Shown: positions 44,188 to 52,254 of the stretch, in pieces
Numbering within the stretch: the stretch's first letter is position 1
How the letters are laid out: every line of letters starts with the position of its first letter
Program-made: the position numbers and the translations under genes
Source of the DNA: a bacterium
Lineage (GTDB): Bacteria; Pseudomonadota; Alphaproteobacteria; Acetobacterales; Acetobacteraceae
Reading direction: 5' to 3'
NCBI GenBank assembly: GCA_026224825.1
Contig: JAMFRO010000002.1
Coordinates: 1 to 64,000 of the forward strand
Length of the DNA stretch: 64,000 bases
Notes under the pieces: model-generated
The model's database searches: none
What the model was told of the DNA's origin: nothing
The model's input: the letters and a program-made list of their open reading frames with translations, nothing else

Positions 44188-44232
44188 GGACATGTAGTAG
44201 TGATTGCGGTAAGGGTTCACTATATGTTGTTA
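44188..44232 (+). promoter_or_regulatory. Candidate NrdR boxes upstream of nrdA
   Basis: TCACTATATGTTGTTA (44217-44232) matches most of the NrdR consensus acaCwAtATaTwGtgt. GGACATGTAGTAGTGA (44188-44203) matches only the outer bases. They lie 48-92 nt before the nrdA start, where NrdR usually represses. The 29-nt spacing is slightly short of the usual 31-32. Confidence 0.4.
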
Positions 44233-44279
44233 TGCGCTCCGCTTTACGATGCGCTTACGATGGAACGAGAGGCCGCCCA

Positions 44280-46154
44280 ATGAACGTGATGACGAAGCCC
44301 GAAGCCGCCCTGCTCGACACCGCCGTACAGATGCGCGGACGCCACCAGGTACAGGTGGACCACTCCCGTGACGCGCTGCTGACCGATTTCGGCCGCGCCA
44401 CGCTGGACGACCGCTACCTCCTGCCCGGCGAAGGATATCAAGACCTTTTCGCCCGCGTCGCCTCCTATTATGGCGACAACCAGCCGCACGCCCAGCGGCT
44501 GTACGACTACATCAGCAAGATGTGGTTCATGCCCGCCACCCCGGTACTCTCCAATGGCGGCACCGATCGCGGCCTGCCCATCTCCTGCTTCCTCAACGAA
44601 GCCACCGATTCCCTCGATGGTATTCTGGGCCTGTGGAACGAGAATGTCTGGCTCGCCTCCAAGGGCGGCGGCATTGGCTCCTATTGGGGCAACCTCCGCT
44701 CCATCGGCGAGAAGGTGAAGGGTGCGGGCAAGACCTCCGGCATCATCCCCTTCATCCGCGTGATGGACAGCCTCACCCTCGCCATCTCCCAGGGCGATCT
44801 GCGCCGCGGCTCGGCCGCCGTGTATCTGCCGGTCTGGCATCCCGAGATCGAGGAATTCATCGAAATCCGCCGCCCCACCGGCGGCGACCCCAACCGCAAG
44901 GCGCTCAACCTGCACCACGGCATCCTGCTGTCCGACGCATTCATGCGCGCGGTGGAAGCCGATGAGCAGTGGTCCCTGCGTTCGCCGAAAGACGACTCCC
45001 ATGTGCGGTCGGTCTCCGCCCGCGCCCTCTGGGTCCGCATCCTCACCGCCCGCATCGAGACCGGCGAGCCGTACCTCATCTTCTCCGACCATGTGAACAA
45101 CGCCCGCCCCGAGCAGCACAAGCTGGCCGGGCTGGAGGTCAAAACCTCCAACCTCTGCGCCGAGATCATGCTGCCCACCGGCATCGACCAATACGGCAAG
45201 CAGCGCACCGCCGTGTGCTGCCTCTCCTCGCTGAACCTGGAAACCTGGTTCGAATGGCATAAGGATGAGCAGTTCATCGAGGACGTGATGCGCTTCCTCG
45301 ACAACGTGCTGGAAGATTTCATCGCCAAGGCCCCGGACTCCATGGAGAAGGCCAAATACGCCGCCTTCCGCGAGCGCTCCGTCGGCATGGGCGTCATGGG
45401 CTTCCACTCCTTCCTGCAAGACCAGAACATCCCCTGGGAAAGCGTGATGGCGAAAGTGTGGAACGTGAAAATGTTCAAGCACATCCGCGCCGGCGCCGAT
45501 GCGGCTTCCAAAAAACTGGCCGAGGAGCGCGGCGCCTGCCCCGATGCCAAGGATTACGGCATCATGGAGCGGTTTTCCCACAAAATCGCCATCGCCCCCA
45601 CCGCCTCCATCTCGATCATCACCGGCAACACCTCGCCGGGCATCGAGCCCATCGCCGCCAATGTGTTCCTGCAGAAGACGCTCTCGGGCAGTTTTTCCGT
45701 CCGCAACCGGCCGTTGCAGAAATTACTGGCCAAATATGGACGCGATGACGAGGAAACCTGGTCCTCCATCACCACCACCAAGGGCAGCGTGCAGCATCTG
45801 GATTTCCTCACCCAGCATGAGAAGGATGTGTACAAAACCGCCTTCGAGCTGGATCAGCGCTGGATCGTCGAGCACGCGGCGGACCGCACGCCCTTCATCT
45901 GCCAGAGCCAGTCGATCAACCTGTTCCTGCCGGCCAATGTGAACAAGCGCGATTTGCACCAGATCCATTTCCAGGCCTGGAAGCGCGGGGTAAAATCGCT
46001 GTATTATTGCCGCTCGCTCTCTATTCAGCGGGCTGACAATGTGTCCGAGAAGCGCGAGAAGGCGGCGGATTTCCACTCCGTGCCGGTGGAAAACCAGCAG
46101 TTGCCGCTGGCCGCGGCGGGCACCAACTATGAAGAGTGCCTGGCCTGCCAGTAG
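44280..46154 (+). CDS. nrdA: Ribonucleoside-diphosphate reductase, alpha subunit (class I)
   Basis: A 624-residue protein. The catalytic core is clear: PATPVLSNGGTDRGLPISCFLNE (first active-site Cys), GKTSGIIPF, NLHHGILLSDAFM, TSNLCAEIMLP with the thiyl-radical Cys, PTASISIITGNTSPGIEP, and a C-terminal CLAC redox pair (YEECLACQ). It is shorter than E. coli NrdA (761), and I see no N-terminal ATP-cone, so overall dATP inhibition may be missing. The ATG is at 44280, with AGAGG upstream. Followed by nrdB after a single REP unit. Confidence 0.95.
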   Translation: MNVMTKPEAALLDTAVQMRGRHQVQVDHSRDALLTDFGRATLDDRYLLPGEGYQDLFARVASYYGDNQPHAQRLYDYISKMWFMPATPVLSNGGTDRGLPISCFLNEATDSLDGILGLWNENVWLASKGGGIGSYWGNLRSIGEKVKGAGKTSGIIPFIRVMDSLTLAISQGDLRRGSAAVYLPVWHPEIEEFIEIRRPTGGDPNRKALNLHHGILLSDAFMRAVEADEQWSLRSPKDDSHVRSVSARALWVRILTARIETGEPYLIFSDHVNNARPEQHKLAGLEVKTSNLCAEIMLPTGIDQYGKQRTAVCCLSSLNLETWFEWHKDEQFIEDVMRFLDNVLEDFIAKAPDSMEKAKYAAFRERSVGMGVMGFHSFLQDQNIPWESVMAKVWNVKMFKHIRAGADAASKKLAEERGACPDAKDYGIMERFSHKIAIAPTASISIITGNTSPGIEPIAANVFLQKTLSGSFSVRNRPLQKLLAKYGRDDEETWSSITTTKGSVQHLDFLTQHEKDVYKTAFELDQRWIVEHAADRTPFICQSQSINLFLPANVNKRDLHQIHFQAWKRGVKSLYYCRSLSIQRADNVSEKREKAADFHSVPVENQQLPLAAAGTNYEECLACQ

Positions 46155-46155
46155 A

Positions 46156-46250
46156 AGTAAAAAGGCCAGGGCTCTGCCCTGGACTCGCCAAGGGGCCTCG
46201 CCCCTTGGATCCCCGCCCGGGCCTGAGGCCCGGACCCCGTTAGTTTAGGA
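46156..46250. repeat. Half REPIN (single REP unit) between nrdA and nrdB
   Basis: AAAAAGGCCAGGGCTCTGCC followed by the small hairpins GGGGCC/GGCCCC and GGGCCTGAGGCCC, ending GGACCCCGTTAG. It corresponds to one half of the elements at 15616, 39649, 50665 and 54492, without the core hairpin or the mirrored half. Confidence 0.75.
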
Positions 46251-46261
46251 TTGGGGCAAAC

Positions 46262-47332
46262 ATGGCCCAGAGTTTGAAGGCGTTTATAATGAGCGGACAG
46301 ATCATCGCGCCGGCAGCGGACGTGGAGCAAAAGTTTGACCTGCTGACCGAGAACCCGGTCTACAAACCCTTCCGCTACCCCTGGGCCTACGACGCCTGGC
46401 TCACCCAGCAGCGCGTCCACTGGCTGCCGGAGGAAGTGCCGCTCGCCGATGACGTGAAGGACTGGCACAAGAACCTCACCATCGGCGAACGCAACCTGCT
46501 CACCCATATCTTCCGCTTCTTCACCCAGGCTGATGTCGAGGTGAACAACTGCTACATGAAGCGCTACAGCCAGGTGTTCAAACCCACCGAAGTGCTGATG
46601 ATGCTCTCCGCCTTCTCTAACATCGAGACCGTGCACATCGCCGCCTATTCGCATCTGCTGGATACGGTCGGCATGCCCGAGGTCGAATACTCCGCCTTCC
46701 TCAAATTCAAGGAGATGAAGGACAAATACGATTTCATGCATGGCTTCTCGGTGGAGAACAAACATGAGATCGCCAAAACCCTTGCCGCTTTCGGGGCTTT
46801 TACGGAGGGCCTGCAGCTCTTCGCCTCCTTCGCCATCCTGCTGAATTTCCCGCGCTTCAATAAGATGAAGGGCATGGGCCAGATCATCACATGGTCAGTG
46901 CGCGATGAATCGCTGCACTGCGAATCCATCATCAAACTCTTCCGCACCTTCGTGCAGGAAAACCCGGAAATCTGGACCGAGGAACTGCGCCGCGACATCT
47001 ACCTCACCTGCGCCACCATCGTCGATCACGAGGACGCCTTCATCGACCTCGCCTTCGAATTCGGCGCCATCGAGGGCCTGACCGGCGAAGAGGTGAAACG
47101 CTACATCCGCTATATCGCTGACAGGCGGTTAGGCCAGCTTGGCCTGAACCCGCTCTTCCATGTTGAGAAGAATCCGCTGCCCTGGCTGGACGAAATGCTG
47201 AACGCGGTCGAGCACGCCAATTTCTTTGAGAACCGCTCTACCGAATACAGCAAGGCCTCCACCACCGGCAGTTGGGAAGACGCCTTCGCCGAATTCACCC
47301 CCGGCGGCGATGCCGAGCCTGCGGCGATTTAA
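46262..47332 (+). CDS. nrdB: Ribonucleoside-diphosphate reductase, beta subunit (class I)
   Basis: A 356-residue ferritin-like protein. Metal ligands can be placed as Asp91, Glu122, His125, Glu182, Glu216 and His219; the radical tyrosine is Tyr129 (ETVHIAAY gives the E-xx-H-xxx-Y pattern). It generates the tyrosyl radical for NrdA. A second ATG at 46289 is less likely as it has no ribosome site. Separated from nrdA by a half REPIN. Confidence 0.95.
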   Translation: MAQSLKAFIMSGQIIAPAADVEQKFDLLTENPVYKPFRYPWAYDAWLTQQRVHWLPEEVPLADDVKDWHKNLTIGERNLLTHIFRFFTQADVEVNNCYMKRYSQVFKPTEVLMMLSAFSNIETVHIAAYSHLLDTVGMPEVEYSAFLKFKEMKDKYDFMHGFSVENKHEIAKTLAAFGAFTEGLQLFASFAILLNFPRFNKMKGMGQIITWSVRDESLHCESIIKLFRTFVQENPEIWTEELRRDIYLTCATIVDHEDAFIDLAFEFGAIEGLTGEEVKRYIRYIADRRLGQLGLNPLFHVEKNPLPWLDEMLNAVEHANFFENRSTEYSKASTTGSWEDAFAEFTPGGDAEPAAI

Positions 47333-47399
47333 CACAAAATTTATCCGGGGGTAATGTTAGAAGCTCCCGCCTAGGTTGTATCCCTTCACATTTGCGCGA

Positions 47400-47427
47400 G
47401 CCTGTCCGGTCACTTGGCTGGACAGGC
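47400..47427 (+). terminator. Possible terminator after nrdB
   Basis: GCCTGTCC (47400-47407) pairs with GGACAGGC (47420-47427) over a 12-nt loop; a T/A-rich stretch follows. It lies 68 nt after the nrdB stop. The loose U-tract makes this uncertain. Confidence 0.45.
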
Positions 47428-47540
47428 CATAAATGTTCTAATATTTCTTGACAAAATGCGCTGTAGGACGTTTCAAATACTGCAACACAGAAAAAAAACT
47501 CAACTGCGGCGCCCAATGTTTTTTAACGGATTTAAGTATA

Positions 47541-47828
47541 ATGACTGGTATCACTGACGCAGAGGACGGCTCCGAGACCTCGGCACGCACAGGCAGCGGG
47601 GCCCCGCGCTATAGCCGCCGGCTGTCCGATAAGATTTTGCTCGCTTTCCACCACGCCTGCGACCAGGGCGATTACGAAATTGCTGAGCAGCTCCTAAGAA
47701 TTCTTGAAAACATGCTCACGCGCCGTACGGTGCCGCCCGATGCCAACCGGCGCAAAAGCATCGAAAGCCTGGTGGCCGCGCACGAGCGGCTCTGGCATCT
47801 GCGCCACCCGGAAAAACAGTACGGCTGA
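47541..47828 (+). CDS. Small conserved hypothetical protein (95 aa)
   Basis: A 95-residue protein. The first 30 residues are polar and look disordered; the rest is helical (SDKILLAFHHACDQGDYEIAEQLLRILENML, then RKSIESLVAAHERLWHLR), like a short tetratricopeptide-type helical hairpin. I recognise this pattern as a small protein common in Rhodospirillales but know no function. The ribosome site before ATG 47541 is weak. A 20-bp partial tandem duplication begins at the stop codon. Confidence 0.65.
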   Translation: MTGITDAEDGSETSARTGSGAPRYSRRLSDKILLAFHHACDQGDYEIAEQLLRILENMLTRRTVPPDANRRKSIESLVAAHERLWHLRHPEKQYG

Positions 47829-47857
47829 CACAACAACAGTAGCGCTGACACAACGGT
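47824..47857. repeat. Tandem duplication at a stop codon (95-aa gene)
   Basis: GCTGACACAAC at 47824-47834, containing the TGA stop, recurs at 47844-47854; both copies are followed by a TAG within a few bases. Unit offset is 20 nt. Confidence 0.8.
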
Positions 47858-47894
47858 AGATTGTGCGACGGCGCTGCCGTAAATCTCAGCCAAC

Positions 47895-47944
47895 AAACTT
47901 CAGACCACAAACTTCAGACCACGAACTTTCAGACCACGAACTTC
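47895..47944. repeat. 14-15-nt tandem repeat overlapping a stop codon (DUF6134 gene)
   Basis: AAACTTCAGACCAC at 47895-47908 and 47909-47922, then GAACTTTCAGACCAC at 47923-47937 and a partial GAACTTC. The third unit holds the TGA stop (47929-47931) of the minus-strand DUF6134 gene, and the repeat runs on downstream of it. Confidence 0.85.
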
Positions 47945-48597
47945 TGGAACGTCACTTCGCCGCCGACATTGAACGTCAGCCCGGCCCATTGCCCGTACTG
48001 GTCGTACCAGACGGAGAGGTGCAATTTGCCTGTCACATCATAGCGCTGCGCCAGCACTATACCGCCCTCGGCGGTGGGCAGATTGTTCCAACCCGGTGAG
48101 CTGACGATGGCCGGGTAATGCCGCCCGGTCTCGATGTTCAATATCATCGCATCCAGCATCGCCTTGTTCCAATAGGTCAGCGGCAGCATCGCCGGCTGGC
48201 CGGTGTAATTGTAGTTTCCGGCCTTGGTGCTTTGTATGGCGAAGCCGCCATCAACCGGGCTGGCATGCACCTCCAGCGGGGTGCCGTTATGGTTCACCTT
48301 GCTGTCCACCCCGCAAAAATCCGTGCCGGACCAATGCTCCGTGGCAGCGCAACTGTAGCGGAACACGGGCACACCCATCAGCCGCACAACCAGCGCCGCC
48401 TGGATATCCACCCGCAACTGGTCGCCGGTTTGCGTGAACACCAGATGCTGCTCGCCCACCGGCGTGCCGGAATGGAAGATCTTGAAGCCGATCGCCCCGG
48501 AGGCCGGCACCGGCAGCCCTTCGGCTCGCGCTGGCCCCGCCAGCATCACCCCCGCGGCACCACCCATGGCGCCCAGAACCACATCGCGCCGCTGCAT
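47929..48597 (-). CDS. Exported protein, DUF6134-like
   Basis: A 222-residue protein with a probable Tat signal (MQRRDVVLGAMGGAAGVML, cleavage near ARA|EG at residue 25). The mature part is beta-rich: IGFKIFHSGTPVGEQHLVF, NYNYTGQPAMLPLTYWNKAMLD, YDVTGKLHLSVWYDQYGQWAGL. This matches what I know of DUF6134 proteins, which are periplasmic and uncharacterised. It is convergent with the 95-aa gene; its last codons are part of a tandem repeat. Confidence 0.75.
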   Translation of the reverse strand: MQRRDVVLGAMGGAAGVMLAGPARAEGLPVPASGAIGFKIFHSGTPVGEQHLVFTQTGDQLRVDIQAALVVRLMGVPVFRYSCAATEHWSGTDFCGVDSKVNHNGTPLEVHASPVDGGFAIQSTKAGNYNYTGQPAMLPLTYWNKAMLDAMILNIETGRHYPAIVSSPGWNNLPTAEGGIVLAQRYDVTGKLHLSVWYDQYGQWAGLTFNVGGEVTFQKFVV

Positions 48598-48671
48598 CTA
48601 ACGCCCTTCCCTTTGTTCCCATCCCCTTGCACAGAGGCGACAGGCGCCTTACGCCATGGCACTATAAGCAC

Positions 48672-49187
48672 ATGCATCAGTTGATTCTACTCCGCCACGC
48701 CAAGGCCGTGCCCGAGGGCAAAACGCCAGACCATGAGCGCGGCTTAACAGATATAGGCCGTGCCGCCGCCACGGCCATCGGCCAGGCGATGAAGCGGGCC
48801 GGCCTCGCCCCGGAGGTGGTGCTGGTCTCCACCGCGGCGCGTACCCAGGCCACGCTCGAACAACTGGAATCAGCCGATGTCTGGGAGGAATGGCCCAATA
48901 TAGACGCCATGCCCGGCCTCTATATGGCAAGCTGCTCACAAATTCGTGATATATTGCGCGACCTGCCGGAAACCGTGCGCAGCGCCATGGTCATCGGCCA
49001 TAACCCTGGCTTGCATGACTGCGCCCTCTCTCTGGCCGGCCACAGCGTCAGGCCCGAGCATAAAACCCTTGAGAACGGCTTTCCCACCGCAGGCCTGGCG
49101 GAATTCCTCGTCACCACCCCCTGGCGCCGCCTTGGGGCCGGCAATGCCACGTTGCAACGGTTAGTGGTGCCTAAAGACATCATCTGA
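48672..49187 (+). CDS. sixA: Phosphohistidine phosphatase SixA
   Basis: A 171-residue histidine-phosphatase family protein. The RHG motif is LLRHAKA (His9), with further family markers ERGLTDIGR, STAARTQAT and GHNPGLHD carrying the second catalytic His. SixA removes phosphate from histidine of HPt domains or PTS NPr. I chose the ATG at 48672. It lies divergent from the DUF6134 gene, with 74 nt between them. Confidence 0.88.
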   Translation: MHQLILLRHAKAVPEGKTPDHERGLTDIGRAAATAIGQAMKRAGLAPEVVLVSTAARTQATLEQLESADVWEEWPNIDAMPGLYMASCSQIRDILRDLPETVRSAMVIGHNPGLHDCALSLAGHSVRPEHKTLENGFPTAGLAEFLVTTPWRRLGAGNATLQRLVVPKDII

Positions 49188-49347
49188 TACCTAGTTTGCT
49201 GCGTTGCGGCGCGGGCGCTTTACAGGAAAGTTAGGATTGAATAACCCTGTCCGGGTATGCAACTCTCAGCCAGGAGGGATCCCGAAGGGGAAACCGCTCC
49301 TGGCCCCCCTGAAAACGCCCAACACCATCAAGGGAAGGTGAATCCAC

Positions 49348-50661
49348 ATGGCTCCATCAGCAACCAGCAAACAGGTCGGCACCGCAACGCTGACCTATGG
49401 CGACAAATCCGCCACTTTGCCCGTCCTCGGCGGCTCGCTCGGCACTGATTGCGTGGATGTGCGCAAGCTGCAGAGCCAGCTCGGCATCTTCACCTTCGAC
49501 CCCTCCTACGGCGCCACCGCCTCCTGCGAGAGCGCCATCACCTATATCGATGGCGATGAGGGCATCCTGCTCTATCGCGGCTATCCCATCGACCAACTGG
49601 CCGAGAAATCGACCTTCCTGGAAGTGGCCTACCTGCTGCTGAACGGCGAGCTGCCCACCACGCCGGAGCTGGAAACCTTCACCACCGGCATCACCCGCCA
49701 CACCATGCTGCATGAGCAAATCCGCAGCTTCTGGTCCGGCTTCCGCCGCGATGCCCACCCAATGGCCATGCTCTGCTCCGTCGTCGGCGCCATGTCCGCC
49801 TTCTACCCGGACAGCATCGACATCCGCGACCCGCGCCAGCGCGAAATCTCCGCCTTCCGCATGATCGCGAAAATCCCGACCATCACCGCCTGGGCGCATA
49901 AATACAACATCGGCCAGCCCTTCATATACCCGCGCAACGACCTCTCCTACGCGGAAAACTTCCTGTACATGTTCCACGCCGTGCCGGCCGAGGATTACGT
50001 CCCCAATCCCATCCTCACCCGCGCCATGGACCGCATCTTCATCCTTCACGCCGACCATGAGCAGAATGCCTCCACCTCCACCGTGCGCCTGGCAGGCAGC
50101 ACCGATGCCAACCCCTTCGCCTGTATCGCCGCCGGCATCGCCTCGCTCTGGGGCCCGGCACATGGCGGCGCCAACGAAGCCGTGCTGAAGATGCTGGCCG
50201 AAATCGGCACCATCGATAAAATTCCCGCCTTCATCGAGCAGGTGAAGGACAAGAACAGCGGCGTGAAGCTCATGGGCTTCGGCCACCGCGTTTATAAAAA
50301 CTTCGACCCGCGCGCCAAAATCATGCAGCAGACCTGCCACGAAGTCCTCGCCGAACTCGGCATCAAGGACGAGCCGATGCTCGACCTCGCCATCGAGCTG
50401 GAACGCATCGCGCTGCACGACGAATATTTCGTCTCCCGCAAGCTCTACCCGAATGTGGATTTCTACTCAGGCATCATCCTGAAAGCGATGGGCTTCCCCA
50501 CCGCCATGTTCACCCCCATCTTCGCCCTTGCCCGCACCGTCGGCTGGATCAGCCAGTGGAAAGAGATGATCGAAGACCCCTCCAACCGCATCAACCGCCC
50601 CCGCCAGATCTACACCGGCGCACCCGCGCGCGATTACGTGGCTCTTGGCGACCGGGGTTAA
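49348..50661 (+). CDS. gltA: Citrate synthase (type II)
   Basis: A 437-residue citrate synthase. Catalytic blocks are [28 protein letters not shown] (His), [15 protein letters not shown] (His and Arg) and the Asp in [13 protein letters not shown]-adjacent sequence. Condenses oxaloacetate and acetyl-CoA in the TCA cycle. Length and the N-terminal beta-rich extension are those of the NADH-regulated hexameric type of proteobacteria. Upstream AAGGGAAGG serves as ribosome site. Confidence 0.96.
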   Translation: MAPSATSKQVGTATLTYGDKSATLPVLGGSLGTDCVDVRKLQSQLGIFTFDPSYGATASCESAITYIDGDEGILLYRGYPIDQLAEKSTFLEVAYLLLNGELPTTPELETFTTGITRHTMLHEQIRSFWSGFRRDAHPMAMLCSVVGAMSAFYPDSIDIRDPRQREISAFRMIAKIPTITAWAHKYNIGQPFIYPRNDLSYAENFLYMFHAVPAEDYVPNPILTRAMDRIFILHADHEQNASTSTVRLAGSTDANPFACIAAGIASLWGPAHGGANEAVLKMLAEIGTIDKIPAFIEQVKDKNSGVKLMGFGHRVYKNFDPRAKIMQQTCHEVLAELGIKDEPMLDLAIELERIALHDEYFVSRKLYPNVDFYSGIILKAMGFPTAMFTPIFALARTVGWISQWKEMIEDPSNRINRPRQIYTGAPARDYVALGDRG

Positions 50662-50664
50662 TAA

Positions 50665-50865
50665 GGAAAAAGGCAAGGGGCTCTGCCCCTTGACCCCGCT
50701 GGGGCCTGAGGCCCCAGACCCCCGCTACTTAAGACTTAAAAAAGAGGCCTGCCTCCTCGCTGTTTCAACAGTTAGGTGGCAGGCCTCTTTTTTAAGTCTT
50801 CAACTAATGGGGTCTGGGCCTCAGGCCCAGTGGGGGTCGAGGGGGCAAAGCCCCTCGCCTTTTTA
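50665..50865. repeat. REPIN-like palindromic element, copy 3
   Basis: About 200 bp. Outer halves GGCAAGGGGCTCTGCCCCTT and its mirror, inner small hairpin GGGGCCTGAGGCCCC. Core hairpin ACTTAAAAAAGAGGCCTGCC pairs with GGCAGGCCTCTTTTTTAAGT around a loop containing CTGTTTCAACAG, as in copy 1. It ends 3-4 nt before the start codon of the K+ channel gene. Confidence 0.8.
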
Positions 50866-50868
50866 CGC

Positions 50869-51888
50869 ATGAACCCGCTCCACAATAGCCCGTGGCGCAA
50901 TCTGGCGGCGGGTGTGGGGTATTTGCTGGTTGTGATCCTGCTGGCGACGCTTGCTTTCATGCGAGCGGGCTGGGGTTTGGCGGATTCTTTCTATTTCGTT
51001 ATCAGCACGGTATTTCTGGTGGGGTACGGCGAGGTTCACCCGATCAATTCGCCGTTTTTATATACCAGCACGATTGCGACGATCGTGCTGGGCTGGCTGG
51101 GGATTACCTTTCTGGCTGCGGCGCTGGTCCAATTTATTACGTTTACGCAGCTTCAACAATTGCTGGGAACCAAGCGGATGAAAACGCAAATCGCCAAGAT
51201 GTCCGGGCATGTGATTGTGTGCGGCTATGGCCGCATTGGCAGCATGTTGGCCGATGAGTTGAAGGCGGGCGGTGTGGATTTCGTGATCGTCGACCGCGAG
51301 GAGGACAAGCTGGCCGAGGCGACGGCGCGCGGGCATCTCACCTGGGTAGGCGACGCCACGGATGAGGCTGTGCTGGAGGCCGTGGGTGTGCACAAGGCGC
51401 GGGCTTTGGCCTGTGTGGTGCCGAATGATGCGGTGAATGTGTTCATTACACTATCGGCGCGCAACCTGAACAAGGATATCGAGATCATCGCGCGCGGCGA
51501 GGCAACCAGCACCAAGAGCAAGCTGCTGCGCGCCGGTGCCAGTGCCGTGGTGGAGCCGACGCATATAGGAGCGGAGCGGATTGCCCAGCTTATTCTGTTC
51601 CCGCAAAGCGCGAAGATCACCGATTCCGGCTATATGCACGCGCTGACGGCGGGGCTGCATGGGCTGGGGCTGGAGTTGGAGGTGATGGCGGCCGGCGCCG
51701 ATGGCCCGATGGCCGGTGCCACGATCGAAGCGGTGGAGCGCACCGCGGGGGGCACGATGTTCGTGGTGGCGCTCAACCGCAAGCATGGCGAAACATTGCG
51801 CCGCCCCGATCCTTCCACGGTCATCGAGGCCGGCGACGGCGTGGTGGTGATTACCCGGGCCGGGCGGAGTACGCCGCGCGGGGGTTAG
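50869..51888 (+). CDS. Potassium channel protein with RCK/TrkA domains
   Basis: A 339-residue two-helix channel. TM1 is about residues 14-31, the pore loop has TVFLVGYGEVHP (selectivity filter VGYG), and TM2 follows. Then a TrkA-N/RCK NAD-binding domain (VIVCGYGRIGSMLADEL) and a TrkA-C domain (AGATIEAVERTAGGTMFVVAL). This is the MthK/Kch type. The ATG at 50869 directly follows the REPIN, so no normal ribosome site is seen upstream. Confidence 0.9.
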   Translation: MNPLHNSPWRNLAAGVGYLLVVILLATLAFMRAGWGLADSFYFVISTVFLVGYGEVHPINSPFLYTSTIATIVLGWLGITFLAAALVQFITFTQLQQLLGTKRMKTQIAKMSGHVIVCGYGRIGSMLADELKAGGVDFVIVDREEDKLAEATARGHLTWVGDATDEAVLEAVGVHKARALACVVPNDAVNVFITLSARNLNKDIEIIARGEATSTKSKLLRAGASAVVEPTHIGAERIAQLILFPQSAKITDSGYMHALTAGLHGLGLELEVMAAGADGPMAGATIEAVERTAGGTMFVVALNRKHGETLRRPDPSTVIEAGDGVVVITRAGRSTPRGG

Positions 51889-51930
51889 CCACCCCTTTAC
51901 ATCGCTATTCTCCGAACTATATATCGCCAC

Positions 51931-52254
51931 ATGACGATACAGCGCCCTCCCCCGGCCCACCCATTCGACGAGGCCTTCAAAGCCCTCTCGAACCCGGTGC
52001 GGCGCAAGATTCTGGCCGAGCTGAAAGAGCCGGAACAGAATTTTCCCGGCCAGGACCATCCTTACGCCTGGGGCGTCTGCGCCGGCAAAATCGAGGGTGC
52101 TTGCGGCCTCTCGCAATCCACCGTCTCCGCGCATCTGTCCCAATTGCATCAGGCCGGGCTGGTCACAGCCAAAAAATGCGGCCAGTGGATTTTTTATAAA
52201 CGCGATGAAGCTGCGATCGCCCGGCTTCTTGAATTCCTGAACGAGGCCCTATGA
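51931..52254 (+). CDS. ArsR-family transcriptional regulator
   Basis: A 107-residue winged-helix regulator: FKALSNPVRRKILAELK, GLSQSTVSAHLSQLHQAGLVTAKKCGQWIFYKRDE. The CAGKIEGAC segment (two Cys) could be a metal or redox sensor site, but this is a guess. Its stop overlaps the start of the MFS gene (ATGA), so it probably represses its own operon. Confidence 0.88.
   Translation: MTIQRPPPAHPFDEAFKALSNPVRRKILAELKEPEQNFPGQDHPYAWGVCAGKIEGACGLSQSTVSAHLSQLHQAGLVTAKKCGQWIFYKRDEAAIARLLEFLNEAL

Noticed and set aside
44244-45581. Minus-strand frame of 445 codons opposite nrdA
   Set aside because: Antisense shadow; nrdA has all catalytic motifs on the plus strand.
47448-47481. Sigma-70 promoter (TTGACA) before the 95-aa gene
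   Set aside because: A perfect -35 hexamer is present but no acceptable -10 lies at 16-18 nt; AATACT is too far (22 nt).
47895-47944. Possible CRISPR-like array
   Set aside because: Units of 14-15 nt are directly adjacent without spacers; simple tandem duplication.
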